A DNA stretch of 64,000 nt from Lepidostoma basale (GCA_022606425.2 JAHDVF020000457.1:186001-250000); one strand, 5' to 3'; shown: positions 10,960 to 22,880, counted from the stretch's first letter. Made by a program: numbers and translations. Notes: generated from the letters alone by a model not told the origin.

Positions 10960-11410
10960 ATTCGCACGCTTCGTTCTTCGCCCGCTAGATGGCAGTAACG
11001 GTACAGTGATATTTTTCAAGGATTGATTTAGTCCGTTCCCCCCGCGGACCCCCTGCCCCGCCGCACTATACACTGTAGACTGTCAACTTAACCTCGCTAG
11101 CAGCTGGCTAATATCAGACAATATCCCCACAACATGACATCATTGATCAGTTATTGTGAAATTGTCGACGAGTCTTGCTGTCCCCTCGTGCATTATTCAG
11201 CAAAATATTGTATTTTAATGCCTCCGAATACATTATTTCTTTCCGTGAAAGTTAACATTTAAAATGTGCGTATTTTACGTCGAGGTGTGCTAGACTTTCT
11301 GTTGAAAACAGTGCTGATACTGAGTGTTAAAACTAAGATATAACGTGATAATGTAGCCGCAATATCGCAAGGTCAAAGTTCTCGAAATTGTGTCCGCCGC
11401 TAGAGATCTG
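10960..11410 (+). promoter_or_regulatory. Candidate promoter and non-coding first exon of milton
   Basis: After a GC-rich patch (11035-11065) the sequence has exon-like composition and ends at CGCTAGAGATCTG|GTAAGAGAC, a strong donor at 11411. No long open frame exists, so it would be 5' UTR. It lies 1.4 kb upstream of the first coding exon. This is inference from composition and the donor; no transcript is visible. Confidence 0.35.
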
Positions 11411-11799
11411 GTAAGAGACAATGTTCGTTTGTACATTTATTTACATTATGAAATCTCAAGAATGTTGCAAAGGAGCGCACGGCCGCGAAGACTGCAATTC
11501 TCGATGGTTTGGTTGGGACCAAATATAAATAGAAACCGCGCGCGGACTCACGTGCTGCAGGCGCCGCGGCGCGCTCACTTTTCTCTCATTATTTACTATT
11601 TTTACTAATGCACCGGCGTCGGTAGACCAACGGTTACATAAATCTAGCGTTTCCAGTTTTTGACCGACCATACATTGTGTATGCGCCTTGCACTTTTCAA
11701 CTTGTTTTTATTTATATGATTGTTACGAATCGTTTTTGGACTATTTGATAGAACACGAAAACTGGTATGTTTGAATTTATTAATATATAAAAATATTTA

Positions 11800-11965
11800 A
11801 ATGATTTTATTGAAATCTCTTGATGGAAGATAATTTAAAATAATAATTACATAAAACGATGTTTTTAAAGAACTACTTCCACTTTGTCTTTATTACGACA
11901 GCGACCGTTTTCGCCACTGTCTGTCGGTGTCGGCGAGCCTGGTGAAACATCGTTTTATTTATATG
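11800..11965. repeat. HP-B repeat, rearranged copy
   Basis: GAAATCTCTTGATGGAAG, AACGATGTTTTTAAAGAACTACTTCCACTTTGTCTTTATT and GGCGAGCCTGGTGAAACATCG are HP-B components. The right arm is truncated. Confidence 0.6.
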
Positions 11966-12540
11966 TATTCTACGAAATGTCCAAGTATTTTTTTGTTGCT
12001 ATATTCGTATTGTTCATTACGTTCCAACCATTCTTACAGGGGAATATATAAATATTTTTTATTGTTTATGACTGTTAACTAATTGGCTCATGTGACTTGC
12101 TGTATGCGTAATAATTATATTGAACTGAAAGCACGTGTCTGCTGAGAGAATATTTCGATGTATTTGACATGGGGATATTGTAGCAGCGTGTCATTTAAAA
12201 TTCATACGGCATTGTTTGAGTTTAATATACGAAATTAATCTGATTGTTTTATTTATCTAACTTACATAAGAAGACATGTCAACAAAGGCGTGCGCATATT
12301 GCAAACTTTTTGTGCAGAAGTCATACAAAATATCAAGGAGATAAGAGGCTCGCGCCACTGAAGTTCGTTCTCTTACACCCATTGACAGTGGGAACGCGTG
12401 TACAATTTTCAATTGTTATCTTCCCCTCGCGTACACTGTAAAGCGATGTGTGTTGGTATTATTTTTTGTAAAGAACAAAACATAGGACTAATGAATTATC
12501 CACGGCGAGGCTATTCATCTGAAGCACGCATCTACGATGG
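11966..12540. other. No recognised feature
   Basis: Likely intron or upstream sequence of milton. I see no repeat ends or coding similarity. Confidence 0.4.
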
Positions 12541-12796
12541 GAACAGATAAGATTAGCCGAGGTGGTACACCAGCGAGCTTGCGGGCCGCGCCAGTCTTAG
12601 ACTACCGCTCAGCCGGGATGGCAGCCGACGAAAGGAGCTTTTGAACTTGCGATAGGAAGTGACATTCGAGTGCGTTGACTCCTCGGACTTAGAATTCATA
12701 AAAGCGTGTGATTGCTTCGCAGTGCTCGATTAGTGTCGCCTCCTGACGCGCGCGTGGGATGAGAATCTCAGAGGAGATAATCTCCGAAGTGTCGAA
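12541..12796 (+). promoter_or_regulatory. 5' UTR / proximal promoter of milton exon 1a
   Basis: This stretch is much more GC-rich than its surroundings, has stop codons in the coding frame and runs directly into the ATG at 12797. It is probably 5' UTR plus core promoter, or a UTR-coding composite exon. I could not fix a transcription start. Confidence 0.35.
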
Positions 12797-13184
12797 ATGG
12801 AGTCGAACTACGACCGGACTCTGGAGCCGGACGTCGCCAAGGCGGGCGCTAATTGGTGGAGCCTATTGAACATCGACAGCGAGTTTGACTTCATCGACTC
12901 CGATGGCGGGGACGCGGGGTACTGCGGCGAGGGCGAAGGCCCGGCGGACGCGCAGTCCGTGTGCTCTGCGGACAGCGGCCTCCCGCGGCCCCCTTACTGC
13001 GGGAGCGAGTACTACTTTGACGAGCCGGAGCTGGAGCCCGAGTGCCGCTGCCAGGCCGCCCACTCAGCTGCGTGCCAGTGCCTGAAGGACAACGAGGATC
13101 CTTACGAGTATGACGACATGTTCGAGAACCCGTTGCCGAGCGAGTACTGGAGCTACTCCATGGACGACGATCTCGCCCTGGAAG
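12797..13184 (+). CDS. milt: milton/TRAK, alternative first coding exon 1a
   Basis: The exon encodes 129 residues plus one base of the next codon. It is rich in Asp, Glu, Gly and Ser (FDFIDSDGG, YEYDDMFENPLPSEYW, SYSMDDDLALE) with a Cys cluster CRCQAAHSAACQC. It starts at the first ATG and ends at GAAG|GTAACC, a donor in phase 1. The next shared exon (25164) opens in the matching phase, so splicing gives [23 protein letters not shown]. Read without splicing it would stop six codons later. TRAK proteins have divergent acidic N-termini, so the sequence cannot be checked by family similarity. The assignment rests on strand, phase and codon-like GC3. An independent small gene is the alternative. 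Confidence 0.6.
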
Positions 13185-13560
13185 GTAACCAGCCCTGTTA
13201 GCCGCACGGACACCACGCCGGAGCACCGCGTCTTGTCATGTCGATACCATCGCTGATCACTTTGTTGCTTTCTTATTGTTTTGCATTCATCTGAATCACG
13301 CATATCAATAATATGTATATTATATTAAAACGTCTACGAACAAATATTTTCTCCGTATATTATACACCTATTTTAATCGTATCTCCCGTATACAATAAAC
13401 TATTTTAATCACTGCTAGAATTTTGGTAATCGTACTTTTATAATCCATTTTATTTTCACGTGTGCGTGTGTATTTGTGTATATTATTTAGCGCTCAATAA
13501 TGCAAGCATACATTTTAATGGCATTGTATTAAATTAGTATCCTCCATTTTAATTGAAGTT
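13185..13560 (+). other. Start of the long first intron
   Basis: AT-rich sequence after the exon 1a donor. No feature recognised. Confidence 0.4.
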
Positions 13561-13564
13561 ATAT

Positions 13565-13785
13565 TTATATAATCAAATGATTTTACTGAAATCTCTTGAT
13601 GGAAGTTCATTTTAAATAATAATTAAATAAAACGATGTTTTTTAACTACTTCCACTTTTGTCTTTATTTAGACAGCGACCGGTTTCGCCAGGCTCGCTGG
13701 CATCGACAGACTGGTCGGTAAATAAAGACAAAAGTGGAAGTAGTTAAAAAACATCGTTTTATTTAATTATTATTATATTTATATT
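13565..13785. repeat. HP-B palindromic repeat, near-complete
   Basis: Left arm AAAACGATGTTTTTTAACTACTTCCACTTTTG ... GACCGGTTTCGCCAGGCTCGCTGGCATCGAC. The right arm repeats it inverted (AATAAAGACAAAAGTGGAAGTAGTTAAAAAACATCGTTTT). Stem CCAG/CTGG next to GAAACCGGTC resembles the hammerhead-like core, but CTGATGA is replaced by TCGATGC. Confidence 0.8.
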
Positions 13786-14560
13786 AATAAAATATATATA
13801 ATTCTTTATAGTATTTCAGGATATATATCATTTTGCATCAAACGATTAAAGAGTCAATAAGTAATTTACGATATTATACCCAATATTTTAGGTATAAAGT
13901 ATAACCTGAGTTTTATATGTTAATGTGTAATATTATTAAATCTTTTCACGTACAATATGAATGAATTAAGATATCCGAATTATTTATAATATTACAGCCG
14001 TTTTTCGCTTTGCTAGTGCATTATCAAAAGACATTTAACAATGTCCTAGTGATGTGAAATACGTTGCTCCTTTTTTTAATATCATGGATCTTAAAAAGCA
14101 TTTCGCTTTCCTCAGTTTTACATATTTAATATAGATTTTTACATCATTGTTCAAGCAACAATAAATATTATAATTTACTTATTACAAACAAAATTACACG
14201 CTTTTCATCCCACATTTAAAAGCTCGTCATCCGCTATAGAGATACCATAATTATAATTCTTTTAACATATCTAACACTTATTTTATGTACATATGTATAT
14301 GGATCTATGTAATATATTTTAATAATAAAAAAATCTCTTATATTATACGACAAAGATATGTGATTTAATATTCCCATTTTTTTTACTTGTAAAATAATGA
14401 CTATTTTTAAAATATTTTATATTATCATATATCTATCAATAATATATCACTAGTTGACGTTGAAATAAGAAGTTAATCATCTAGCCATTATTCGAGATTA
14501 CTTAACATTTTATTTATTGTTTCTTAACAAAGGTGTAAAACTTCATAATTAATATTTATT
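13786..14560. other. Intron; HP-A remnants only
   Basis: Around 14000-14060 a worn HP-A centre can be seen (TTTCGCTTTGCTAGTGCATTATC ... GTCCTAGTGATGTGAAATACG), followed at 14130 by the HP-A 3' flank TTTTACATCATTGTTCAAG. Nothing else. Confidence 0.45.
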
Positions 14561-14564
14561 ATGA

Positions 14565-14700
14565 TTGAAACTGTCTGTTTTCTAGAAGTTTAATTCTATT
14601 TTATTGCAATTTTATAACACCTTAGCAAGGCAAAACATGTTACTCCTATAAAATATAATAATAAAACTTCTAGAAAACAGACGTTTTCATTTATTCAAAA
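14565..14700. repeat. HP-A palindromic repeat
   Basis: CTGTCTGTTTTCTAGAAGTTTAATTC is matched inverted by AATAAAACTTCTAGAAAACAGACG. The right arm carries AGGCAAAACATGTTACTCC. Confidence 0.75.
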
Positions 14701-15315
14701 CGAATGAAAACTTCTGTTTTCTAATTTATTCAAAACGGCTGGACTTTCGAATAATTCAAATTTATTTAGTTTTTTTTGACGATTTACGACCACTCTAAAT
14801 GTCATATTAAATAAAATTTGCCTATGATTTTATTGTATGAGATTTATATTTTCAATTAGATATATATTTTTTACTCAACGTCTTTCGCGGTCTTACTAGT
14901 ATTTTGCAATCAATTGCATAATGTAATTTTTCATCTTTAATAAATTAACATTATGAATATGTATTATTATGGCTTATCTAATGACAAGTAGACAACCATT
15001 TTGCGCATACGAGTATAAAGAGCTTGATTGCCCGTTCTACAAAATGTCTAAGGTATCATCAAAATATTATATTAAATATTTTCTAACCTCTTGGGATAGA
15101 AAGATCTCGAGCCTCTCCGTAATCTTGGGATGGGCAAATACGAAAGATAGTTGTTGTTTTTTTTAATCTTAATTGGCACAATGGAAAATCTCATTAAATC
15201 GATTGTTAAAGATATACCAAGAGATTTCTTTATTAAAAATAATGAGTGATTTAAAAAAAAATGCTAGTAACAATTAAAAGCAGCTAGATGTTTCAAGCAG
15301 ATTATTTAATTTTGT
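14701..15315. other. Intron, no recognised feature
   Basis: A 65-residue open frame (14969-15163) lacks similarity. Otherwise the sequence is AT-rich. Confidence 0.4.
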
Positions 15316-15450
15316 TGGAAACGTGCGTTTTCTTTAAGTTTTGTTATATTGTACGTTTCACTTAGACATGATCAATAGTTACTCTCTTTTGATAATATCT
15401 TAGCCAGGCGAAATGCGCGACTCCCGTATTATATAGATAATTAAAACGTA
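15315..15450. repeat. HP-A palindromic repeat, diverged
   Basis: Left GAAACGTGCGTTTTCTTTAAGTTTTGTTATATTG, right TTGATAATATCTTAGCCAGGCGAAATGCGCGACTCCCG. The arms are recognisable but mutated. Confidence 0.55.
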
Positions 15451-16015
15451 TATGTTTTCCTCGATATTCATAACAAGGTTAAAGGGAGGAAATTTTACTT
15501 TTTATTTGTTGTTATCTAAAATAGATAATTCAGAGTGTATTAAAGTTATCGTGAATAACTATAAATTATTTTTCTTCTCCCTTTAGACCTTTGGTCTGTT
15601 CCTATTGTTAGGCTTATGTTGACATCCCTTCAACTTTTTGATATTCTTCCGGGGGGACGGTAGCCAACAGAAATCTTATCTACCATAACCTGTGAGATTC
15701 TGGAGGGATCCGTGCTTTGCACGTGCGCATGCCAATGTCTTCTGCATTATCCCACCTCCCAGCTTTCACAGATAGCCGTGTTCCTCACTCTATCTCGAAT
15801 AGTCTTGCCTAAGAACTATAAAGTGAGTGTTAATAATATATATATATATATATTATATATTTTTTAAATCTTAACCTGTTATTACAACTGTATTTATTTT
15901 ACTTTAAAATGTTCGCTTTGTTCGTTGTCGATCGCTTCTTTCACGGTCCACGCTGTCGCAAATCAAGCACTCAACGTTTATTGTCATTCAGAACTAATTC
16001 ATTAGCTGCTCTTGC
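15451..16015. other. Unidentified, moderately GC-rich interspersed sequence
   Basis: 15580-15830 (around CTTCCGGGGGGACGGTAGCC) differs in composition from the flanking intron and could be an unrecognised interspersed repeat. I cannot name it. Confidence 0.3.
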
Positions 16016-16017
16016 AC

Positions 16018-16630
16018 TAAGGCTGCGGCCACACCGAAGTGTTTTGGATCGTGACTCGCTTGCTGTCTGTCCGAATTTGACAGATACTGATTTAACAGTG
16101 TTGAAAAAATATTTTATTTGAGAATGTCACGCTATTGATTAAGCTTTTATATTTAATTTAATTTATGAATTAATCAATTAAAGTAAGGACACCAATGATT
16201 TGTGATCACAACGTTAATGGTCAAATATTTATAAACTCACTTTTATTTTCAAATGGAATAGGTTATCTTACATCGTTATTGTTATTTTATCTATATCGTT
16301 ATTTTACATTGAGTAAAATAATCTAATTACTTGCGCAGAATCAAATAAATAAATACAAATTCAAACGTTAGCATATTTTACTTAACGAAAATTCAAGATT
16401 TATTCGATTTGAAAATAAATATGAGTTTATAAATTTTTGACCATTAACTTTGTGGTCACAAATTATTTTGATTGATCAATTCATCGATTAAAATAAATAA
16501 TAAATATAAAAGTTTAATCAATAGCTCAAATAAAATATTTTGATAACGCTGTTAAATCAGTGTCTGTCATTTTCGGACAGACAACAAGCGAATCACCACC
16601 CGAAACACTTCGGTGTGATCGAAGCCTTAA
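16018..16630. mobile_element. 613-bp miniature element, long inverted termini
   Basis: The left end TAAGGCTGCGGCCACACCGA is inverted at the right end (ACACTTCGGTGTGATCGAAGCCTTA). Similarity of the two halves continues inward for over 150 bp (CTGTCTGTCCGAATTTGACAG against CTGTCATTTTCGGACAGACAAC). There is no coding capacity. Termini with GGCCACACC recur at 27164, 32394 and 53392. Confidence 0.7.
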
Positions 16631-16965
16631 TGTTGCCAGCGTTTAAAATATTGCAAATTGATTGTAAATAAACAATACGATATGTAGGCTCTTGTTATTT
16701 TATTGACCCCGTTAATTGTGCGTACTTGAGATAACGCATCCGTCTTGGATATCGATGCGTGGTATGCTGTTTACCGGTATCTAAGTACGCTTTCTGACAT
16801 ACATAATATATATACGAGTACAATTAAAGCCATTAATATTATGTATTAAATATTTTATAAACCTGGGCTAACATGGAATATTTCAGGTTTTTATTATATC
16901 ATTATGTGATTGTATCATTAAATAGATTTTTTTTTATATATAATACATTGTATACAAATACAATA
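16631..16965. other. Intron, no recognised feature
   Basis: AT-rich. The open frame at 16873 runs into the next element and is not a gene. Confidence 0.4.
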
Positions 16966-16967
16966 GT

Positions 16968-17312
16968 ATTGTACAAATGTTATCTCAATAGAGACGAAGA
17001 TGTAAATTATTTGGAAACCGAATATGGTGGTCGAGGCGTTTACAGGACTTATGACCTGTCATTGATAGATGGCGCTAGTGTAGATTGAACTGAAATATGT
17101 GAAATGTTTCTCCACGTAGTAGCATATATACATCTTTCAAAAATAATTGTCAGACGTGGTGGTCGTAAGAAGGGCAAAATGGGGAATGTTGTATTACATA
17201 AAGCGATCGCTTAACCCAACAAATGACAGGTCATAAGTCCTGTAAACGCCTCGACCGCCATATACTGTTTCCAAATAATTTACATCCTCGTCTTTATTGA
17301 GATACAATTAAT
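16968..17312. mobile_element. 345-bp miniature element with about 95-bp inverted repeats
   Basis: ATCTCAATAGAGACGAAGATG ... GTCGAGGCGTTTACAGGACTTATGACCTGTCATT on the left is repeated inverted on the right with few mismatches (AATGACAGGTCATAAGTCCTGTAAACGCCTCGAC). A partial relative lies at 37590-37835. Confidence 0.7.
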
Positions 17313-17780
17313 TCTTAATGATTGACCCATAATGAGGAAAATCCAGTATTTGTCTACAAGTATTTGTATACCTACATTCAAAACAAAAAAAAAACAAATA
17401 TTATTGTTTATTTGCATGTAAAAAAACACGCATACAAATGAATCTTAGATGAACCATAATAATGATGAAGGCAGAATAAATCCTTGGAAAATGACATCAA
17501 TTTGAATGATGTGCGGGACGACTTGTATGAAAGTATACCGATCGAAGAAACTTAGGAATGTAATAATAGTTATTATTATTAGGCTCATTTATACAGGGCC
17601 ATTTTCAGTATTAACCCACAAAAGGGCGTTAAAGATAGATAAGTGTATCCTTAAAATTACGAAAAGATCGCTAATGTAGTTTGAGAAAACGGAAAGAGTG
17701 AAAGTAATTGTCGACTATTCACTAAACATATTATTTTAGTTTATTCAATAATATTATACAACACCGTAATAAGTATTATA
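17313..17780. other. Intron, no recognised feature
   Basis: No coding similarity or paired repeats seen. Confidence 0.4.
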
Positions 17781-17782
17781 TT

Positions 17783-17950
17783 TTGATGGAAATGTGCGTT
17801 TCTAGAAGTTTTATTAGATTTTATGTTAGTGAAATGTTTCGCCTTGTCAAGGTATATATGAATGTCGAGTGTCAACATTTGATAATGTCCTAGCATGGCG
17901 AAAAATGCTAGTCTATATATAATAAATCTTCAAGAATATGGCGTTTATAT
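17783..17950. repeat. HP-A palindromic repeat
   Basis: GTGCGTTTCTAGAAGTTTTATTAGATTTTATG on the left, and TTTGATAATGTCCTAGCATGGCGAAAAATGCTAG ... AATCTTCAAGAATATG on the right in inverted order. Confidence 0.6.
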
Positions 17951-18905
17951 CAATATCAAATACAAAATGTTTGGAATTTTCGGACTGTTTTCATTATTTT
18001 TCATAACTTCGTTTGTTTAATACTGTATTTTCTATGATTATATTTTTTTTTAAATAAATACTATTAAAAGTGGTTTATTATAAGCTTACATTCCAAGTGT
18101 AGCCTCTTCTAAAATAAAAATTGAATGATAAATTTTATTCTCGAGAATTTTTAGAATGTGACTATACATATTTATTTTCAATGTAACCATGAAATAATAT
18201 CGCCGCAATGCATACAATTATATAATCTATTATGGAGTGTTCGAGTGTGCTTACTATATTTGAAAAACGATTTTTTGCAAGGTTGCCGTTAAATTATTTT
18301 CCTAGAAAACAGAAAATAAGCGGTCAATCGTCTTGGCGCGAGATAGAATCACTGTGTATTGAATGTTTTATCTTTGAGGAAATAGTACCTTTATACTTAC
18401 AAAACCATTCGGTCACCTTGACTATATGGATGAGAATTGTTGATTTTTAATATTTTTAATCGATATATCTTATCTTATCTTTGTTGAGAGATATTTACAA
18501 TAAATATCAAAATATTTGGATATATTTAATAACAGCGTACTATCATTTTAAAAACAAAATTATTTATATCAAAATCTAAATATAAATAAATAAATAAAAT
18601 TGTGACTTTCACCATCCGACTTGTTTTCTAGACAAGGGAATGCTTGATTATGAATCCAGGGATTTCGACACGACCATGTTGCTTACATTGGGAATTGTAT
18701 AAAATAATCAATTACCATTGATTCCAATAATTTGTTTCCAAGCATTTTAGTTTTGGTTTCGTAGTCCAAATAACGGACATTCATACAAAATAGCTTAATA
18801 ACTTAGTACAAAACTGCTGATTAATATTGTTTATTGAAATTTCTTGATAGAAGTTCATTGTGAATATTTAATATTTCGAAAAAGTTATTTATAATTTCTT
18901 TTATA
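17951..18905. other. Intron, no recognised feature
   Basis: AT-rich. A 72-residue open frame at 18232 has no recognisable family. The HP 5' flank motif TTGAAATTTCTTGATAGAAGTTCATT appears at 18834. Confidence 0.4.
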
Positions 18906-18908
18906 ATA

Positions 18909-19117
18909 TTTTGTAAAACTCCATAGTATAATTAACTATAATAATAGTGTGATTGCTTTTTCGGTTTTACATTGATTTATTTATATATAAAAAATATATA
19001 AACAAATTTATCGCTATTATTTTTTAAATATTTTTAATATATGAATAAACTAATGTAAAACCGAAAAAGCAATCACGCTTTCATTATACATTAATTATAT
19101 AATGTAGTTTTACAAAA
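18909..19117. repeat. 209-bp palindromic element
   Basis: TTTTGTAAAACTCCATAGTATAATTA and GTGTGATTGCTTTTTCGGTTTTACATT on the left are inverted on the right (AATGTAAAACCGAAAAAGCAATCACGC, then TAATTATATAATGTAGTTTTACAAAA). The arms total about 80 bp each, with no coding content. The symmetry suggests a foldback miniature element. Confidence 0.65.
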
Positions 19118-19144
19118 TACGAATCTACAAGACGTGCGTATGTC

Positions 19145-19510
19145 CTATAATGACATATTGAATAGAAACGAGAGCTGACACCATCAGAACAAAAAGTCTC
19201 CTAAGAACCACAGAAACGAAGACTCTCCGATCCGTTGCGGGAATGACACTCCGAGACAGTAAGAAATTCTGAAATAAGAAAGATCTGCAATGTAGAAGAT
19301 GTCGTGCGATGGGCAAGACTGAGAATACGCTACTGGAGAGGTCATGTGGAAAGAGAATGTTCTGAAAGAGTGATAAATATAGCCGCAAATAAAGTACCAA
19401 CAGGAAATCGACATCCAGGAAGACCACCCAAAAGATGGTGAGACAGTTGGACATCTACATCCCAGGAACAGGCTCCGAGAAATAACAGGACGCAGTTCTA
19501 AATAAAGCAG
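19145..19510 (+). pseudogene. Non-LTR RT C-terminal fragment
   Basis: + strand pieces encode TRADTIRTKSLLRTTETKTL, RSVAGMTLRDSK, ICNVEDVVRWARLRIRYWRG and HPGRPPKRW. This order is diagnostic for insect endonuclease-RT proteins. A frameshift and stops show decay. Confidence 0.7.
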
Positions 19511-20040
19511 AAGAAGATTGGAGTTTTACCAAATTAAAACCGCAACCATCAATAATATATATTTAGTTAATTAATTTGCCGAAACCGGTCGAAGCTATAT
19601 ATTGAGTTAAATTAATCTTAATACATATTTTAAAGTTTTTTTTTTCATTGTTTAAAACTGCTGATTATGAATTTCAATCAATTTGTTCATTCGACAAATT
19701 CTTGTTATTAAATCGTTACTCAATCACGAGCACAGTGAAGTAGATATAGCGTGCTGAATTGGCAATATGTAAATATATTTATAAGGTATGAAAAACTGGG
19801 AACGGTTGCGATTGTAAGATTAATTAATGAAAAAAGAGAAAAAAAGTCGGCTAAATAGCGGGGGAAGTAGTGTAAAAATTAAATTAAATATTCTATATAA
19901 TTTAGTTTTATTCATCCTCGGCATATTATGGTGTTCATCTTCACGTCTTTCGAAGGGTTTTCTAGTGCATTTTTAAAGACGTAATCGGAATGCATGTTAA
20001 ACCTTATTCGATTAGGTATGGTTATGTATTAAACAGTGAA
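19511..20040. other. Intron with an isolated GAAACCGGTC core
   Basis: TTTGCCGAAACCGGTCGAAGC at 19575 matches the 77-bp tandem repeat at the window start. Otherwise nothing recognised. Confidence 0.4.
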
Positions 20041-20044
20041 GAAA

Positions 20045-20205
20045 GCGTTAGATTTCCGGAAGTTTTATTATACTTAATGGGAATGACATGTGTCTCTTTG
20101 CTAGGGTAACATTTCGACATATGCTTATCGCATCTCAAGGGTAAACTTGTCACTTCGATAACATACGGTATATTGTAATAACATTTCTAGAAAACTGCAA
20201 TTTTA
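20045..20205. repeat. HP-A palindromic repeat, diverged
   Basis: AAGCGTTAGATTTCCGGAAGTTTTATTATACTTAATGGGAATGACATG on the left, TATTGTAATAACATTTCTAGAAAACTGC on the right. Confidence 0.6.
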
Positions 20206-22145
20206 ATCAATATTATATAATGACTATTTAATATGTAGTTTAAAATTATAATTCATGAAACGATAAATATGATTGTTAAGGTTACTAGTGATTTTTTTAG
20301 AGTTGACATCCAAATATCTAGTACTGTATACATTTATCCAAAATATATCAAATGAAATATTCGACAATGAAAAATATGAATAGTTCGTTTTTTTCTTTTT
20401 CTTTATTGTAAAACGCTGTTTATGTTTTACCCTATTGAATCTCTATCGCTCCCTATTTCCATTATTCGGAGTCGGCCCTACTTGTACGGAAACGCCAAAC
20501 TCTTCTCTCCTGGCTCATCTCCATTATCTGGTTCTCTTGCTGCAGCCACTTTTCCATATCGCTATTGGGCGACTTCTATCTCTTGGTTTTGTGAGAATGC
20601 TGAGGGCTTTTTAGACAATATTTTCCAGCGTTTTCTTTTGTTTGACATTGTCATGTTTGGGGGATTTGTTTTGTTTTAGGTATATTTTTTTACGGTCGAT
20701 TACCACCTGACGCCAAGAATGTGCACTACATGGTAGTGCCAAGAGTCACCGTTGACCATGTTATATAAGTTCTTCATCTACATCTTTTTGAATACCCTTT
20801 GCTCAGGTACACAGCACCATCTGTAGCCTCTGCTTCATTGTAACCCTCATTGAACCCCATGGTTACAAAAATTATTTCTCCATTATAACGTTAATTTGAC
20901 AGACTACCAGCAGGCGAGTGATTGATTACAGTTAGGGAATCCTTATCCCGTTAGTGCGCCATAATCCACGATTAATGTGCGCGGGTGAAGCTTACTTGCA
21001 TCAACAGTAAAGCTCCGATGCGGGTGCAACTCCAGCGGGCGCATGCTCGTGCACCACGAACGTATTGCGCTTGTCCTAAACATTCCCAGGAGTTCATATT
21101 TATGGAAGACAATTCAATGCTGTAATATTCTCCCGTTCTGCGGTCTCAAATATGCTGTGGCAATTGTTTGTTCAAACGTTCATTAAATGTCTCGGATATG
21201 CATGTTTTATCTATTGATTTTTTTTTAACATTGACATATATTATACAACGATTGTAAGTCATTAGAGGAATATGTATGATACACATTTATTTATCTCATT
21301 TGTTTATCCTTCTTCTTCTTCGTATCAATTGCAAAAAAACTTTGTATATCGCGGAGGTGGCGCTTAAAATGGGTCATTTCTCCTCCTCTTGCTATTGTGG
21401 TGGAAGGTTTGGTTGACATTGTGTCGTTTCCAGGGGCGCCGGGTGTTTTATTTATAGTAATTCTCCTTTGTTTATTGCCATAACTCTTTGCACCGCTTAT
21501 GTTTTTTTTTGCGTACCACCAACTGCTTAATTAATTGACAAAAATTCTCAAAAAAGTCGTATTGTAGTAGTGTAGAATGGCTCATAATGGTTTCGGAAAC
21601 ATTCAAATTCTCTGGTTCCGATACTATCGTGACGCATCACGACACACCACGACACGATACTATTAAGACGACAAAAAATCGTATTAGTAAAATCATCTTA
21701 GGACATTAAAAAGTCGATTTATCATGACAATATTGTATACTAATGTTAACATGTTTACCAACACAAATATATACTCAGCATAATTTAATTATATTTTTGC
21801 TATAAGCCCAATCCATGAATATACGCAACGTTAGTTTTTAATACGCTTGTTATCTCTGGACAGAAGCGCAGAATGCTGGCTGTTCGATTTTTGTAATTAT
21901 GAATCCATTATAACTCCGCTATCAGCGCCAGCTATCATGCCTGACGCGGCGCAATATTGGTTCAGGCCTTTTCGGTGTATTATATTTCATAATCTAAATT
22001 ATGCCAATAGTTAAATGTATTATAAACTTTCTATAGTATTGTTATATTTCTATGCAATAACGATAATTCGAAATGTATTTTAGTAATCGCCAGGTACTAA
22101 ATATAAATAGCGCAATCTTGTTGCATCGTTCCTTTTATAATTCAA
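20206..22145. other. Intron, no gene recognised
   Basis: An 85-residue open frame at 20422 (RSRPYLYGNAKLFSPGSSPL ... SYRYWATSISWFCENAEG spelled with changes) looks like an interspersed repeat remnant; I cannot name it. 20900-21080 is locally GC-richer (CATCAACAGTAAAGCTCCGA), but no conserved element can be identified by eye. Confidence 0.35.
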
Positions 22146-22224
22146 TTATTTGCATATCTACTTCTACGAATTCATTTGTGTACGGTGTCATTCAATGGCG
22201 AAGTTTATTTATATAAAAAACACT

Positions 22225-22500
22225 TTAAAACTGTTCTTTGTTTTTTGTATCGCAATTGTATTTTATTTTACGCGACAGCTGTTTCATCAACCAATGTTGA
22301 CATCATCAGGTGTTACAATAATATATCAAATGTGAAATTTTCAAAATTATGTCAAAGAAGTAGAATACACATAAAGATTCGAAAAATCACGAAAATTTGA
22401 CATTATGTATATTACTGTAACACCTGATAATCTCAACATTAGTTGATGAAACAGATTGTGATACAAAAAACAAAGTTTATTCATTAGCAGTTTTAAAATG
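22225..22500. repeat. HP-E palindromic repeat with hammerhead-like cores
   Basis: The left arm on the minus strand reads CTGATGA (22303-22309), stem GTCAAC/GTTGAT with loop ATTG, GAAAC (22281-22285) and then a CAGCTG palindrome and TC. The right arm on the + strand repeats it (ACACCTGATAATCTCAAC ... GTTGATGAAACAG) with a G8-to-A change. The outer arms match as TGTATCGCAATTGTA / TTGTGATACAAAAAAC. Confidence 0.7.
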
Positions 22501-22640
22501 TTAAGGTATCATAGTGTTTCGGCCAAAACAATGGACTATTTAAAAAAATACTTGATTATTGCTGATCATTCAAATGTATAACAGTAAATATTCTTTTCAA
22601 TTAAATGTTATTAAATCGGTAAACATCTTTAAGTATTCAT
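22501..22640. other. Intron, no recognised feature
   Basis: Short AT-rich spacer between HP-E and a retrotransposon fragment. Confidence 0.4.
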
Positions 22641-22880
22641 CATCATCAGCCTTTAGTTGTGCAGTGTTGGACATAGATCTCCCTTCTCGACTTCCACAAC
22701 TCTGTCCCTCGCCGCTCTCTGCCATTGACCTCCTGCAACTCTCTTAATGTCATCAAAACATCTTGTTTGTGGTCTGCCAGGATTTCTGTGGCCGGTTCTC
22801 GGTTGCCACTCCAGAGTGCGTCTGTTCCGTTGTCCTCGCTATAATTCCACTTCAACGAGTCTATTTTGCACGCTTCGTTG
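22640..22880 (-). pseudogene. Non-LTR RT C-terminal fragment
   Basis: The minus strand encodes WNYSEDNGTDALWSGNREPA ... DVLMTLRELQEVNGRERRGT, ending EIYVQHCTTKG and a GATGATGAT-type tail (seen as CATCATCATC at 22640). It is a 5'-truncated 3' end. Confidence 0.6.

Noticed and set aside
12863..13226. Long open frames on the opposite strand and other frame of exon 1a.
   Set aside because: They are shadows caused by high GC content; only the + frame starting at 12797 ends in a phase-matching donor.
6535..13785. HP-B cores as active hammerheads.
   Set aside because: The CTGATGA segment is replaced by TCGATGC in all copies here, and essential core bases are missing.
15909..16118. 70-residue frame as a gene.
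   Set aside because: Its second half is the inverted terminus of the 16018 miniature element.
20422..20676. 85-residue frame as an exon.
   Set aside because: No splice context fits milton phases at this place and the gene is already complete; it is probably an unnamed repeat.
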